Below, piece by piece: positions 19,898 through 31,730 of a stretch of 64,000 bases of DNA. The position numbers were made by a program, and so were the translations under genes. The stretch comes from Euryodendron excelsum (lineage: Eukaryota; Streptophyta; Magnoliopsida; Ericales; Pentaphylacaceae). The notes under the pieces are model-generated. The model had not been told where the DNA came from. It saw only the letters and a program-made list of their open reading frames with translations, and ran no database searches. Position 1 is the first letter of the stretch. Each line of letters starts with the position of its first letter. The DNA is taken from positions 15,839,001 to 15,903,000 of the forward strand of contig CM065378.1 of NCBI GenBank assembly GCA_033060915.1, read 5' to 3'.

Positions 19898-21736
19898 GTT
19901 GTAAAATACATAGTAAGAAGAACAATGTGGTTTGTCGTAATGGATTAATTGTTTGTAGTCTCGTATTGAACTTGTTGGCGATGCTTTGAAGAGCTATGCA
20001 GATTGACGAGTGACCAAAAGAAAGAGGGTTCAAACTTCAAAGCCATCTTGGACAACCTCATATATCAGACCAGTAATCTTTTGGAATTGGTGATGGAAGT
20101 CAGTCTTGTATATTATAGCAAGGCTTTGCGTGCTTGAATCAAACATTCAAAATCTTTCATGGTGGGCATTCCTAGTAGGAGAATGCTTTTGCCCACTAGT
20201 AGACTTGGAAGTGGCGGTCATGAATATTATTATCTCGCGCTTTATTTATAAAATATTTGTGAAAATGAATGCGACTTACGTCACTTCTTTCCTTATTTCT
20301 TTTTTTTTTTTTTTTGGGGGGGTGGTGGTGGGGGATAGATGCTACTTATGCTAATAGTTAATAGAAGTGTCTACTCGAAATAGAAACCAAAAAATAAAAG
20401 TACTTCAGGTCCTTGGTAACAATTTTTTTGGTTAAATAAGCTACTTATGTTATATATGCATCTGTTCTCACTTCTCTCTCTAAAATCCAGACACCATCTT
20501 GTAACCCTGTTTGGTCACACTTTTTTTTATTTTTATCCCAAAAATTTTGGAGAAGAAAAAACAAATCTTCTAGTTGCTCCGAATTTATGTCCATAAGAGT
20601 TTTCAAGAAATGCATTTAAAATAATAAGAAAAAGCATTCTAAGGTAGGAAGAGTACTTTTCCCATGTAAACATGAGAATTAGATATAAAATCCTTCATTT
20701 CAATTGTAGTGTTTTATCTAGGAAATTTAATGACATTTATAAATAAAGGCTGTGTTTTTTAATGACTATAGCCTATAGGTTAGTTGAGATGGCAAGGCAA
20801 AACATTAATGTAAATTTGTAACTATGAATAAAGCAACTAAATAAGACGAATACAAATACCAGGTGCTAAGAAGTAATTTTGTTTTATTGACTTTAATGTA
20901 CATTCATCGGATTTTGTTATTGCATTCTCTTATCAATTAGAGACAGGTGGTAGGGCCTATATTGCCAAATATGTATGAAATTTACTTGCCTATTAGCTAA
21001 GAAAATGCGATTAAGCAATTCAGTGGATGTGCCACTTTATACTAATTAAGATGAATAATTTTAAAAGATTTCTTAACATTTAGGGCTCTTTGAGAAAGAA
21101 TTCCAAAAATTTTTGGACTTTTATTTTGGGTGAAATTTAGGACAATGATTGGGTTGTATCTACACTAAATATAATTTTTATCTGACTTAAAATTAAATTT
21201 TAAAATGAAATTTACATGCTCAAGTTTGCTCGTTTAATCCAAATTTTTTTTAAAAAAAAATTTCTTCTCTAAAAATAATATTAAATAAAATATAGATATA
21301 TTAAAATATATAAATATATTATTTTACCTATATTATGAGCCGGGCGGGGCTTCAACTAAAATTTCTCAGAACCTTATTAATGATGAGCAGACCTACCAAG
21401 CTATCTCGCTATGGCCACCCTAGTGTAGTTAGACTAGATATTTGTATTCTTTCGAAAACAACAATTTTAAAGACTGATAAAAAAATAAAAAATAAAAAAG
21501 AGAGAGAATAGGTGACTTGTATCATCTGGATTTGGCTCTCTTAAAAAGTACTGTAGATTTAACAAATTTAAAAAATTGCAATAGTATGTGTCCAAAACAA
21601 AAAGCGTAAAAGTAATGTCACCGCCTACTTAGATGTTTATGAATGGTTACATGTTTAGAAAAATTTATGGGAGAAAATTACAAAAGATATCTTAAAATAT
21701 ATGTTAGAAGTTGAGTTTTACTCACCGAGTTTTTTT
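19898..21736. other. MCM2 3' flank, no gene
   Basis: Covers the MCM2 3' UTR and AT-rich intergenic sequence. A T run abutting a G-rich run lies near 20300-20333. No coding signal or clear repeat structure was found. Confidence 0.5.
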
Positions 21737-22509
21737 GGGGTAAAATACGCCAGTAGTTGTATTTTACTCTTGTCAATTTGGTTCTTATATTTTCAATTGT
21801 GTTAATTTTAGCCTTTAATTTTGCATAACATATCAATTTGATCCAATTTATAGCAATAGTCACATAATTAGACAAAAACCAACATGTGACACACACGTGA
21901 TGGGTATAGTGGTAAATTTACTTTAGTTTGCTCCGTCTTCTCTCATTATTCTTCTGTTCTATCTCTGCCAACCACCCACATTGCCGATACCAAGCAGCTC
22001 AGGGCAACCCCAACCCCAACAACCCTATCCACACCACCCATCATTGCCACCTGTCGATCGTTTCTCCCATCTCTTTCTCAATTTCTCCCGCCGGTAGAAC
22101 TTGTAACACCCACAAAACCATGCCGACACCAAATGGGTTGCTGTCTTAGCCACACCATCACCACCAACAAAGCCCACAAATCAAACCCAAGTGTTTTCCT
22201 CCAAATCGGCGAAAGTCTCCGATGAAGGGCCCCAAAAGAAGGCCTTGCTCTGGAGACGTTGCTAGAGGGAAGGAGAGAGGGGTCAGATCTCCGGTGAGAC
22301 AACCTAAGCCCTTGCCGATGAAAAAGACTCACTTCGCGACGAGGTCATTCTAGGCAGGATAATGACAACGACAATGTCGACAACGGAGTAGCTCAATGTA
22401 GGACCACTGAACGCAATCCGGAGAAATGCCGGCGAGTGTTCCAGTCGAAGGTCAATAGATATGATATATATGTGTGAGCATTGATGGCTATTATTTTGAA
22501 TTGTTACAG

Positions 22510-23031
22510 AAAAATCCTAACGTTGTGAGCATTGATGTCTACAAAGGTGTACCACCTCCGATAAGAAATCATTGAAATAGGTTGTGGCTCACCAACCTAT
22601 CAATGTTGCCATTAAAGCTAGCGGCAGGGTCTTGCAACTCTAACCTATCAGTAATTGATTTTATCCAAGAAAAAAAACACACACACACACATTGTTCGCC
22701 TATAACAAGCTCAATAGAATTTGACAGTGGCAATTTTCAAAATTAGGATTTTTGAAACTTAATTTCTTTCTCTTAAAATCTCCTTCCTTAGGGCATATTC
22801 AATGGTGAATGCAGGATGTCATTGGACCATGACATAGCCATGGTCGAGTATGGCACAGAAAATGGCGTGGATTATTGGATCGTGAAGAACTCATGGGGAA
22901 CTGAATGGGGTGAGGATGGATACTTCAGAATGGAGCGTAACGTGGCCGACACCTCCTCTGGCAAGTATGGAATTGTAATGCAGGCTTCTTACCCCACCAA
23001 GAATGGCCAAAACCCCGCCAAACCTTACTAG
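22510..23031 (+). pseudogene. papain-like cysteine protease pseudogene, C-terminal part
   Basis: Remnant of a C1A peptidase. The first block (about 22513-22574) reads NPNVVSIDVYKGVPPP and runs into a stop. A second block (about 22576-22644) reads VVAHQPINVAIKASGRVLQL with stops on both sides, corresponding to the VANQPVSVAI region of the family. After a gap that looks like an old intron (ending cttccttag, then 22792), a clean frame runs from GIFNGEC through LDHDIA (catalytic His), [10 protein letters not shown] (catalytic Asn region) to the stop at 23031. The prodomain and the catalytic Cys are absent. The frame from 22816 alone gives 71 codons but would not be an active enzyme. Introns appear retained, so the copy is of genomic rather than mRNA origin. 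Confidence 0.85.
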
Positions 23032-23063
23032 GCTCGTGGAAATGCAGGAACAAGGATGAGTAG

Positions 23064-24547
23064 TGTTGGAATATTTGGTGTTAAACACTAATTTTGAGCC
23101 ATTGTTAAGGTGGGATCTACATGTCTTTTTTAGTGGGTTCAAGATGCTTTGTGTTCTCCTTCATGAGGAGATAAACAACAAGCATTTACTTGCTCAAATC
23201 CATGAAGGTTTGAATGAGATAATGCTCTCCAAAATAGGTACCATGAGTATGGTTTATAGGTGGAACTAAAAGCTTGTCATACATTGATTTTCTATGGGAA
23301 AAGTGATAAGTATATAAAGGCTAAGTTTAAAGATGGGTTTGGGCCTTAAGGGGCACCACACTTTTGTGAAAGGGGGAAGACCTATGGAACCCATGGGTTG
23401 ACCCAATAAACCACACACGTGCGCGCCGCCCCCCTTCCGGTCGGCCGGTTCGATGCGGGTGCGATTAAATTAATATTAAAATGGCTTGGGCCGGTTTAAT
23501 AATTTTGGACGCTGTTTGAACCATACCAGTGTGGACCGAGTTGAACCGAACCGGTTCAAATTTAAATTCCAACGGTTGCGTCCCTTCCTAAGGGCGCGTT
23601 TGATTGGTACCGTTTCGAAGGGGTGCGATTCTTTTTATATATAGAAATAATCCCCCTCTGAACAAAATACAATTTGATATACAAGTTTTTCTCTCTCTCT
23701 CTTTTTCTCGGCCTTCGATGACGTGCCCAAATTCCAGCGACATTCAGTCCCAGATTTCGGCGACATTCAGTGGTGAATCTCCGGCGAAGTACTGTCCAGA
23801 ATTTCGGCGATTGTTTCAGACAGATTCTGACGGTTTATTCAGTTTGTTCACATCTTCGTCTCTGTTTTAGAAATTCTGTACACGAATTTCTGTCCAAGTT
23901 TTTATCCGATTAATTTTACATTCGGTGTGATTAATTTCTGTAGAAATTCTATCACTTTCTTCTGTGTTTCTGTAGTGAATTTTAGTGTTGAAATTCTACA
24001 GAATGATTGCAAGTTTTCTGTGTAGAAATTGCAGTGTATTCATTTTCATATCATGTTGATTTTATCAGAAATGCTGTACGTTTCTGTATGAAATTAAATG
24101 TCATAATTCTGTGTAGAATTAGACAGAAATTTCTCTTTGTTTTATATCATACATGATGCATACATTCCATACATTGAGAGAGTAAAATCAAAAGGTTGAT
24201 TCGCTGAATCTTGAATATTGTAGTGCTACTTATTCAAGATTGTGATTATTTTATCTTGGAGATAGACGTCCGTTCATTCCATGAGCACCTGTGTGGGGGG
24301 CGAATCTGTCTTAAGCTAAGAGTGTGAAACACTCGACTTGATCTCCCCTGCATCGCATATTTTATTATTTCATTATATGAGACTTATTAAATCTATTATA
24401 TTACGTTCTTTCACACACGTTATTTAATGTTGTTGATTTCACCTTATGATGATTACATGACAATAATATTACTATGTTTCATTTTACTTTATTGTGACTA
24501 CAGATTATATGAAAAACTTTATACAACATATATTTTAATTTCCAACA
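23064..24547 (+). mobile_element. solo LTR (copia-type) with 5-bp target-site duplication
   Basis: Begins TGTTGGAATA and ends ATTTCCAACA, so the termini form a perfect 8-bp inverted repeat (TGTTGGAA/TTCCAACA). It is flanked by AGTAG at 23059-23063 and AGTAG at 24548-24552. At 1484 bp with no internal domain, primer site or second LTR, it is what remains after LTR-LTR recombination. A TATA-like stretch (ttttatatatag) lies at about 23632-23643. It sits 33 bp after the stop of the protease pseudogene. Orientation is undetermined from the ends; the internal TATA suggests +. Confidence 0.88.
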
Positions 24548-24828
24548 AGTAGTGCTTGAATCGCCAAACCTTGCACGCACAGTTCTTAGAGAGAGAAAGG
24601 GAGAGAGAGAGAGTGCTAAAAACTCCACTCATGGGTGGTGGTGGTGAAAATACTTTCTTAACCCTACAAGACTCCCATGTGCATAATGCGTGCTCATTTG
24701 GTGTCTATATCTTTAAGGGCAGTTACTAATTGGACCTTTTAAAAACGAAATTGAAAATTAAAAGTCAAAATTGTTGCAATTGAAAGTATAGGGATGAAAC
24801 TATAAGGACTACCGGTGTATTTACCCCC

Positions 24829-27800
24829 ACCCCCCTTCCCTGTTTTTTTTTTTAAAGATAACATGGTGGATCCTATTCAAGCAGGATCATTTGAATCCAC
24901 TCTTATTGAGTAAATTTTCTCGGAGCTTGACAAGTAGTCACAATTCATCAGTCTCAGATAATGTACAGATCATTCAAATACACAACTGTATTCAAAGTGA
25001 CGATCATCAGTATGATGTTTCTCTCAAGAATACTTCATGTAATGCAAATAACTCGAATTCAAATAAAACCAACATTGCACAAAGCAGACTTGTGAGAGGT
25101 TCTATATACTTACCTAAAAAAAAATTGAGCATTCTTTACGATATGTGACAAGAGTTTGATCCCTTGACACCCCCAAAAAACAAAAAAAGGGTTCTAGGGA
25201 ATTGGGTTACTGGATAAAAAATAAGTCCTGATGAAGAATTGTTTGGAGCTCTTTTTTTTTTTTTTTTAACCAAGAAGCTTAAATAATTTTTTTTATTATT
25301 TATCAAATCTAGGTAATTTAAAAATTGTTTTAACATGATTTCTAAATTTGAGTTTCAAGTGGTCTTTCAAGTTTTACTAACTTTTTACGTATGACTTGAA
25401 CAAAACCATCAATTGGGTAAACAAAGTTTTCAAATGCTAACATGTTATCCAACCTTCGGGTAGATGTTAAACATGTTTAGTCTGCGTAATATAAAGTGTG
25501 CACACAAACTTGCTGGTTTAGGAATGGCCAGAATGATATGTTTTGTTTTGGTCGCAGACTATCGGATTCAAGTTGGGCCACGATATGTTAGGAATCCCTT
25601 ATGGACTAGGGAGTGGTTTTGTTGTTTTGTTTTGTTTGGTTGTTTTTTAAAGTACCAAAAAATATAAAAAAAAAAATTGTTAAAAAGTGTGAAATTTATA
25701 ATTTATAATTCATTATACAATTAAATAAAAAGTAATATTATATATAATTTTATATATGAATTTATTTTTTTACTTATAAACATAATATTATAAAATTCAT
25801 ATTAATAAATTGTGACACAATTAGAGGGAAGAGATTAAAAAATAAAATTATATATAAAACTATTGTTAAACAAAATATATTTAAAGTATGTCACACGACT
25901 AATTTTGGTCAAAAAGTTATTTTGAGGTCACCGTCAACAAGGAACGAGATGCCAAATGTGGCGAGGGCTGCTGGGGTCCAAACACCAAGATTCAGGAACT
26001 TTACACGAGCGGATCGAGGTGAACGACCAGTCACCATACGATGGTAGCCTTGGTAGGTAGTGTTAGTATTATTGATACAGTATTGTACCAAACCTAACAA
26101 TCGTCGTTGTAAACGGCGCACGTTAGTCTAAAGCAGTCAACGGACACGAGCGCATACAAAACATCTTGTCGCTTCTGAAAGCAAGCCTGCCAGCCAGCCA
26201 GCTGACTCCATTTGACTGGTAATTCGTCTTTTCTCTTTTGATGTGATATTGATCTATCTCTCAAAATCAAAATTTGATTTGAAAAGTCTTTGGCCACAGC
26301 TCAAATACGGACACCACCACCGTCTTCTTTTTCCCCAATTGGAGAAATTATCCAGTGCTTCAAAAGCATTAAGGACTAATACTGCAGCTCTTACGGGAAG
26401 TGTCCTTTTAGTTGTATTTTAATAAAATTATAGTGATGGATTTATCATTTTTAGGTCAGTAATTATAGTTCAAATTAAATAAATTTCACAATGAATAAAA
26501 ACTCTTATGGTTATGTCTAAAGGAGATTATTATACTAATAGTCATTTTCAATCTTTTTACTCAGAAAACAAAAATTTTATAGTAAAGTATAATAGGTTAA
26601 GATTACTCAAAAAAGAAAAAAAGGTTATAATGGAGTATTTTTTTTATACTAACAGGAGCACGCAAGAGAGGAACTTCTAGATTCCTAACACCAACAATAG
26701 TCTAAACTCTAAAGTTGAATCTCATCCCTTTCAAATTCCAATTGGTAATCCCCGCGCACGTTTACAACAGTTTTTTGTCGTTTGGTTGTATACAGTGTGT
26801 TGAAAACATGCTTTTTGTTTTTCTTTTTGTAGTTTTTTTTAACATTTTGGTGAATTAGAGAAAGTATTAGCATTTGTTTAGACAAAGTACTAGCATTTGT
26901 CTTTCATTTAATAGGAATATGGAAATATATATATATGGAAAAAATTAAAAAATGATGCGTGCCCCTCTTCCCCTGAAGAAGAACCATAAGTACTACTAGT
27001 ATTGGCTTCTCAAAGCCTTAACCCAAGCGGGAAGGAGGTTTTGAGGCTTTAAACAACGAACAGAGAGCCAAGCTGCTCATGAGAACCATTCAGTAGACGA
27101 GGGAGCCGGCTGCCACGACCCCATCACCTGATCTCAGGCGAATGCATGCTGGCTGCGGGGAAATATTACTGGTCCCTAAAGAGATCGAATCCGATATATA
27201 TATATATATATATCAGTAGTCTCACCCCTCACGTACGTAGCACATAAATCAATTTACCCATCTCATCCTTAACCGTCGTCTTTGTAGCCCAAGTGTTGAT
27301 ATATAACCATGACAAACAAGCTAGCGAGGTTTGAGTGAGTCAGATCCATCATCTCCAATTGACCATTAACTTAATATGTATGTATTTGTAGTTTAATTAA
27401 TTAATTAATTAATTGATATAGGTTATTGCGTGCGTCCACATATACTTTGGTGGTACAGCTGCCTGCTTGTCAACTATTATACATATATAAATACCTATCA
27501 ATGATCCTCGAAATACACACATACATATGGTTTCTTGAAAAAGTTTTATTATTGACTTCTTAGTTTATTGTATATTCAATATTGTCCTCTCACTTTTGAG
27601 ATTATTCAAAAATACCTAATATCTCTCATTTTTACCCTCTTTTTTCTATAAACCTTATAGTCATACTTCCAAAAGCACCCTCAACAATTCTCCGTTCTCA
27701 TTTTTTTCTTCTATATAAGAAAAAATTATAATAATAAAAAATTACTTCTCTAATTTATTTCCTAATCATTTGCATTGTTATCACTGATTGTCAATAATTG

Positions 27801-28248
27801 AAATTAGGGTGGCTTAACTCATGGTTAACAATAAAATATCCTAAGGGCAAATTATAAAAAAACATTCTTATAGTGTCACTATGAAAGTAGGGAAAAAATA
27901 ATAATAGAAGGGCATTTATGAGGAATTATAAATCAAATGGGCAAAACTGAATATATAGTAAATTAAGAGGGCAAAAATGATGTTAATCCTAGTTTTTTTT
28001 TTTTTCTGCACTTCGCTTCCGGTGATACGATCGATGCTATCTCTGTAAATCTGGGTCTAGTAGCGTAGAAAAATTCAGGAAAGCACATTAAGGATAGAGT
28101 CTACAAATATATGATATGAAAATTAAATTGAAGAGCTTCCTTGATTACTATATATCTCTAGTAATTTTCTACAATAAAGCAAAAGAATACGTGCATATTG
28201 AATGCCCGGTACGTGCTCTAAAAGCACCAGCTAGCATGCATGAGACAT
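24829..28248. other. gene-poor interval
   Basis: No gene recognised. Two overlapping minus-strand frames at 25909-26297 are GC-richer than their surroundings but show no family I know. AT repeats lie near 27196-27213 and an ATTA repeat near 27394-27413. A MULE-like inverted repeat occupies about 27543-27983. Confidence 0.5.
27543..27983. mobile_element. inverted-repeat element, MULE/MITE-like
   Basis: Left arm tattgacttcttagtttatt and onward matches the reverse complement of the right arm (ttgccctcttaatttactat) over about 70 bp, including a GTATATTCA/ATATATTCA segment and a TTGTCC/TTGCCC step. It is non-coding and about 440 bp long. Exact ends and target-site duplication were not resolved. 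Confidence 0.5.
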
Positions 28249-29085
28249 TCATTTTTTATATTGAGAATTATTCCTGATCCTCCTCTTAATTCCAAAGGAG
28301 CCAATTTTCCTCCTCTTCTTTGACGTCGATTCCCTTATAGTCTCCAGCTTCGGCTTCCAGGAGGACTGCCGAGAGTACAGAACAAGCTGCGTGTATTCTT
28401 TCTGTAAATGAGGCGTCGTGCATACTCTACTACCTGTACTAGCACCACCACCACCACCATTAGTAGCGGTCCTCCTCCTCCTCCTCCTCCTCCTCTTCTG
28501 GGCTTTGTGTTTATTTTCATCTTCCTCATCCTCAGCCTCCTCCTCCTCCTTGACATTTCCATGTTCCATCAATTGCGATAAAAACTCTTCGGAGACGCGT
28601 AGTCTGACGCAGCCGGATGTAGTTTTCTGTATATGGAAGGGTTGACAACTTGCTGTCTTCTTCAAGAATGCATTCTTGCAGCCGGATTCTCTACTACTAC
28701 TAGTACTAGTAGTACAGAAGGAATTAGGGGATTGGATTTGGGAATTACAAGAGGAGGCAAAAGAGGCTATGGTGACGAAAGTCAAGGCGGATTGGAAGAA
28801 ATGTTTCGGAAGGAGGAAGTAGTTGTGGCCCGGCTGGAGCCGAGCGTCCTCGGAGAGTGGTGGGATCTTCTGGCCTATGTAGAACGAATCGGAGCGGCAC
28901 ACCCTGTGCTTTGGGAACTCCAGCATCAGCTCTGAGACGTTGATGGGCCGATCATAGATCTTGACGAAGCCATCCGATCTGATGACCTTGATGGTGTACT
29001 TACCCCCGAAGCCCAAGCTGACGCCACGGGGTCGACGAAACTGCACGCAGGAGTTGCCCAACAAGTACAGAAACCAGGGGATCAT
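28249..29085 (-). CDS. PADRE / DUF4228 domain protein
   Basis: A single-exon frame of 278 aa (start 29085, stop 28249). The first 110 residues fit the plant PADRE (DUF4228) pattern: a short N-terminus with a Cys near residue 13, then YTIKVIRSDGFVKIYDRPINVSELMLEFPKH, a VCRSDSF segment, and LQPGHNYFLLPKHFF. The middle is Ser-rich, followed by an acidic run (KEEEEAEDEEDEN) and a long basic RRRRRRR stretch that may act as a nuclear signal. A WKPKLETIRES motif near the end is also seen in family members. The protein is longer than typical members (150-200 aa), mainly because of the low-complexity middle. PADRE proteins are linked to pathogen and stress responses; the biochemical role is unknown. 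The upstream region (right side) has an AT-repeat TATA-like stretch at about 29327-29344. Confidence 0.85.
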   Translation of the reverse strand: MIPWFLYLLGNSCVQFRRPRGVSLGFGGKYTIKVIRSDGFVKIYDRPINVSELMLEFPKHRVCRSDSFYIGQKIPPLSEDARLQPGHNYFLLPKHFFQSALTFVTIASFASSCNSQIQSPNSFCTTSTSSSRESGCKNAFLKKTASCQPFHIQKTTSGCVRLRVSEEFLSQLMEHGNVKEEEEAEDEEDENKHKAQKRRRRRRRRTATNGGGGGASTGSRVCTTPHLQKEYTQLVLYSRQSSWKPKLETIRESTSKKRRKIGSFGIKRRIRNNSQYKK

Positions 29086-29649
29086 CTGGCCTGTAGTACT
29101 TTCTAAAACTTGATATATGGCTGAATTTTAATTTACAAGCAGGTTTCTTTTTCTCTTCCTCTTCCTGATGGGGTAATGACTACTGTGTAAAATTTGTTTT
29201 AAACAACTGTTGCATTGAGAGGGGGGCTTTCTGTATCTCTTTGGGTGCAGACTGAGGGGGGACGAGGAACGCTGCTGAGATTTTTGACGGCCAGAAACAG
29301 TGGGGATGGGTTAAGGTTCTAGACAATTATATATATATATATATCGAGAGAGAGAGAGAAAGTAGTATTTGATGTGTAGTAGGTGCAAAGCTGTAATTGG
29401 AACGTAAGCTTACATATGTACATCATTCGGTAGTGGTAGGACAGGAGAGGAGAGGAGAAGAATATTAGGCAGGCGGCCGATTGGTGAGAAAGGAAAAAAA
29501 TGGCTGGCTTTTTGTGGAGATTAGAGAGGCGTGGGAGAGTGCTTTGTTTGAAAGTTTGACTCTGTTGTTTGACCGAACTCGGTCTATCGAGGCCAGCAAG
29601 AATTTTTGAATCAGATAAGATCCCCCCCACGTCTCTCCTGTTTCGAACT

Positions 29650-29845
29650 TACAGCCTGTTTAAAATTTGGAGAAAGAAAAAATATTATTTTTTATTTTTT
29701 TATTTAATTTTGTGAAAAAAAAAAAGATAAGTGAAGAGAAGGGAGAGAAAGATTGAATTCAAAAAAAAAAATTTTTTTCTTTATTTTTTCTTTTCTCTCT
29801 TTTTATTTTCTTTCTTTTCCTCCTCCAAATTTCAAATAGGCTATT
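29650..29845. mobile_element. MITE-like inverted repeat
   Basis: Left end AGCCTGTTTAAAATTTGGAG matches the reverse complement of the right end (TAGCCTATTTGAAATTTGGAG) at most positions. The interior is A/T and GA-rich. About 195 bp, non-coding. Target-site duplication not resolved. Confidence 0.5.
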
Positions 29846-30408
29846 AGGGAAGGAAAAGAGAAAAATGAAAGATAAAATACTATTTACTTTCATCCCGGTA
29901 TGATTTTGCAAAAAGAGAGAGGGAAAACGTAGAGAGAGAAAGAGAGACTAATTTAAATTATTTTTTATTTTTTATTTTATTCTCTCTAATTAAATGGGGA
30001 AGAAAAAATAAATAATAATTTTTTATTTCTTTTTCCAAATTTCGATAAGGGGCCGCTTCCTGACAAAATCATATTGTGCTGTAATCGGATCAAAACAACC
30101 AGGACAGCTGGCTGTGCATTCAGATAACTAGAAAAAGATAAATTCAAAACCAAAGAAAGAAAGAAAGAAAGAACATTGTCTCTGATCATTATATGAGATG
30201 AGCATTCATATCAGGTATCAATCCAACACTGAAGACAAAGGGTGTATTTGAAACTTGTAAAAGGAAAAAAGAAAGGAAGAAAAAGAAGCTGAGAAAAATT
30301 GTAGGGCATGTCGTCTTTTATCCTGTTTAGTGGGGAAGAATAATGATGGTAGCATGTAAGGAAAATCATGCATTAAAAAAAAGAGAGATACAAAATATTT
30401 CCATTAGA

Positions 30409-30605
30409 GACGGACCTAAGGGGGGCAAGGGGCCCCAAAACTTTTAAAATTTATAGTAATTTTTATAAATTTTTAGGTATTTGTAATGAAATATAAGTAT
30501 TGACCCTCTTAAATTTTTAACAAAATTACCTAGGTCCTTACAAAATTTAAAATTTTTTACCTTAGTCCCCCTTAACACAAATTTTGAGTCCACCGTTGAT
30601 TCTAA
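30409..30605. mobile_element. decayed hAT-type MITE
   Basis: Ends GACGGACCTAAGGGGGGC and TTGAGTCCACCGTTGATT resemble the termini of the better preserved element at 55261-55447 (GTGGCGGACC...TCCGCCAC). Both share an interior with aaattttaaa and ggggcc segments. Flanking duplication is no longer clear. Confidence 0.4.
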
Positions 30606-31730
30606 TAACACTATTGAATAGTAAAGAGGAAAGCAAATGAAAAAAAGTGGGAAGACAAAAAAACTCTTCCCTCACAATTTAGAAATCAAATAATGGAAGG
30701 GAAGGAAATTAGTAATTTTTATTTATTTTCCTTTCTTTTCTCAAATTTCAAACAGGATAAAGATGAAATTGAATGGTTAGGGAATATACATATTCTGAGT
30801 ATTATGGGCTCAAGAACTCAAGAGGAGTGGTTTGAGGGATGATGGCATTGAAAGGTTAGTAAATATAGATTATTTTTCAGATCTTTTATGATTGTTTTCA
30901 TACTATTTCCCAGCCCAGGCTGACGGAGTTTCCGACGTTAGGACTCTGGCCTTGCTCGTTAGCGTTCTTAATGGCGTCAAGCAAAAGCCTGATGGTCGAC
31001 AACCTGCAAATAGACGATATGGAACAATTTCATTGGCTGAATATTCCCTTCAGCAAAATGACTTTATAGAACCGTTACATTGAATGTTTGCCCGCGTGGG
31101 ACCGCGGAACGCCCTTCAAATATAATTGAACTTTCTTGCTTTTTTAGTGTGCAAAGGATCAGGCCCATTGCATCTGGATTATGGGCCTCGAGAAATGTTC
31201 GGTTTATCCCTCTCAGGCCTTGAGCATTGTTCGATTTTATATTTTTCAAGCCCACTGCATCTTGTAATATTGGCGGTGAGCATGTTTGGTTTATAGGATA
31301 CCCTCTCCTTCCATCGTCCAGGTTCACTGGACTTTCCCTTTTCGTTTTCCTATAGGATAGAGAGAGCGAGGGAGGAATGGGAGAAGGGAGCAGGCTTAGG
31401 CCGGGGCGGTGGGGAATGGTAGGAGTAGTGGTGGTGGGGGTAGTTGGGATATTGAAAGTGGTGAGCAAGCAGCAGTACGGATGGGGATGGGGATGGGACA
31501 AAGACGAATTGTTGAGGGAAATTCCGGATGGGGCTGGGGATGTGGGCGATCTCTGCCTACCTAGGGTTGCACACCCTCACTCACGCTGACTCTCTGTCTG
31601 CCTCCCCTATGCTATGCGGTGTTCTTTGAGGCAGGGGAGGGGCCTCTCTCCTCTTCGGATTCTTCCCTGCCTTGCTCTGCGTCTTCTCCGCCAAGGTCCT
31701 CGCCGCATCCCTGTCTTTCTGGATCGGCAG

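Larger units (their letters stand above)
21737..24828. mobile_element. MULE-like element carrying a gene fragment (Pack-MULE candidate)
   Basis: The left end starts GGGGTAAAATACGCCAGTAG. The right end in reverse complement starts GGGGGTAAATACACCGGTAG. The two arms stay similar for about 110-130 bp: both have a CTATA/TTATA-TTTTCAATTG stretch, then TTTAATTTT, then a GATCCAATT/GGTCCAATT segment. Long inverted repeats beginning with GGGTAAA-type sequence are typical of plant Mutator-like elements. Inside lie a C-rich then G-rich low-complexity block (about 21930-22440), a papain-like protease pseudogene (about 22510-23031) and a solo LTR (23064-24547). No clear 9-bp target-site duplication is seen; the right flank is blurred by C and T runs. 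Removing the solo LTR leaves an element of about 1.6 kb. Confidence 0.6.
29086..31376. other. intergenic region with AT-rich inverted repeats
   Basis: Contains the promoter side of the PADRE gene, an AT plus GA microsatellite (29327-29360) and two inverted-repeat elements described separately. A frame at 30892-31083 (63 codons, GC-rich in its second half, ADGVSDVRTLALLVSVLNGVK) looks protein-like, but I could not assign it. It may be an exon remnant. Confidence 0.4.

Noticed and set aside
21928..22332. Frames of 73 and 84 codons, C-rich and G-rich
   Set aside because: Low-complexity composition typical of MULE interiors; no domain.
23604..23870. 88-codon frame
   Set aside because: Lies within the solo LTR; LTRs of this type do not code for protein.
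25909..26297. Two overlapping minus-strand frames of 67-70 codons
   Set aside because: GC-richer than their surroundings but no recognisable domain, and the two frames are not joined by clear splice sites.
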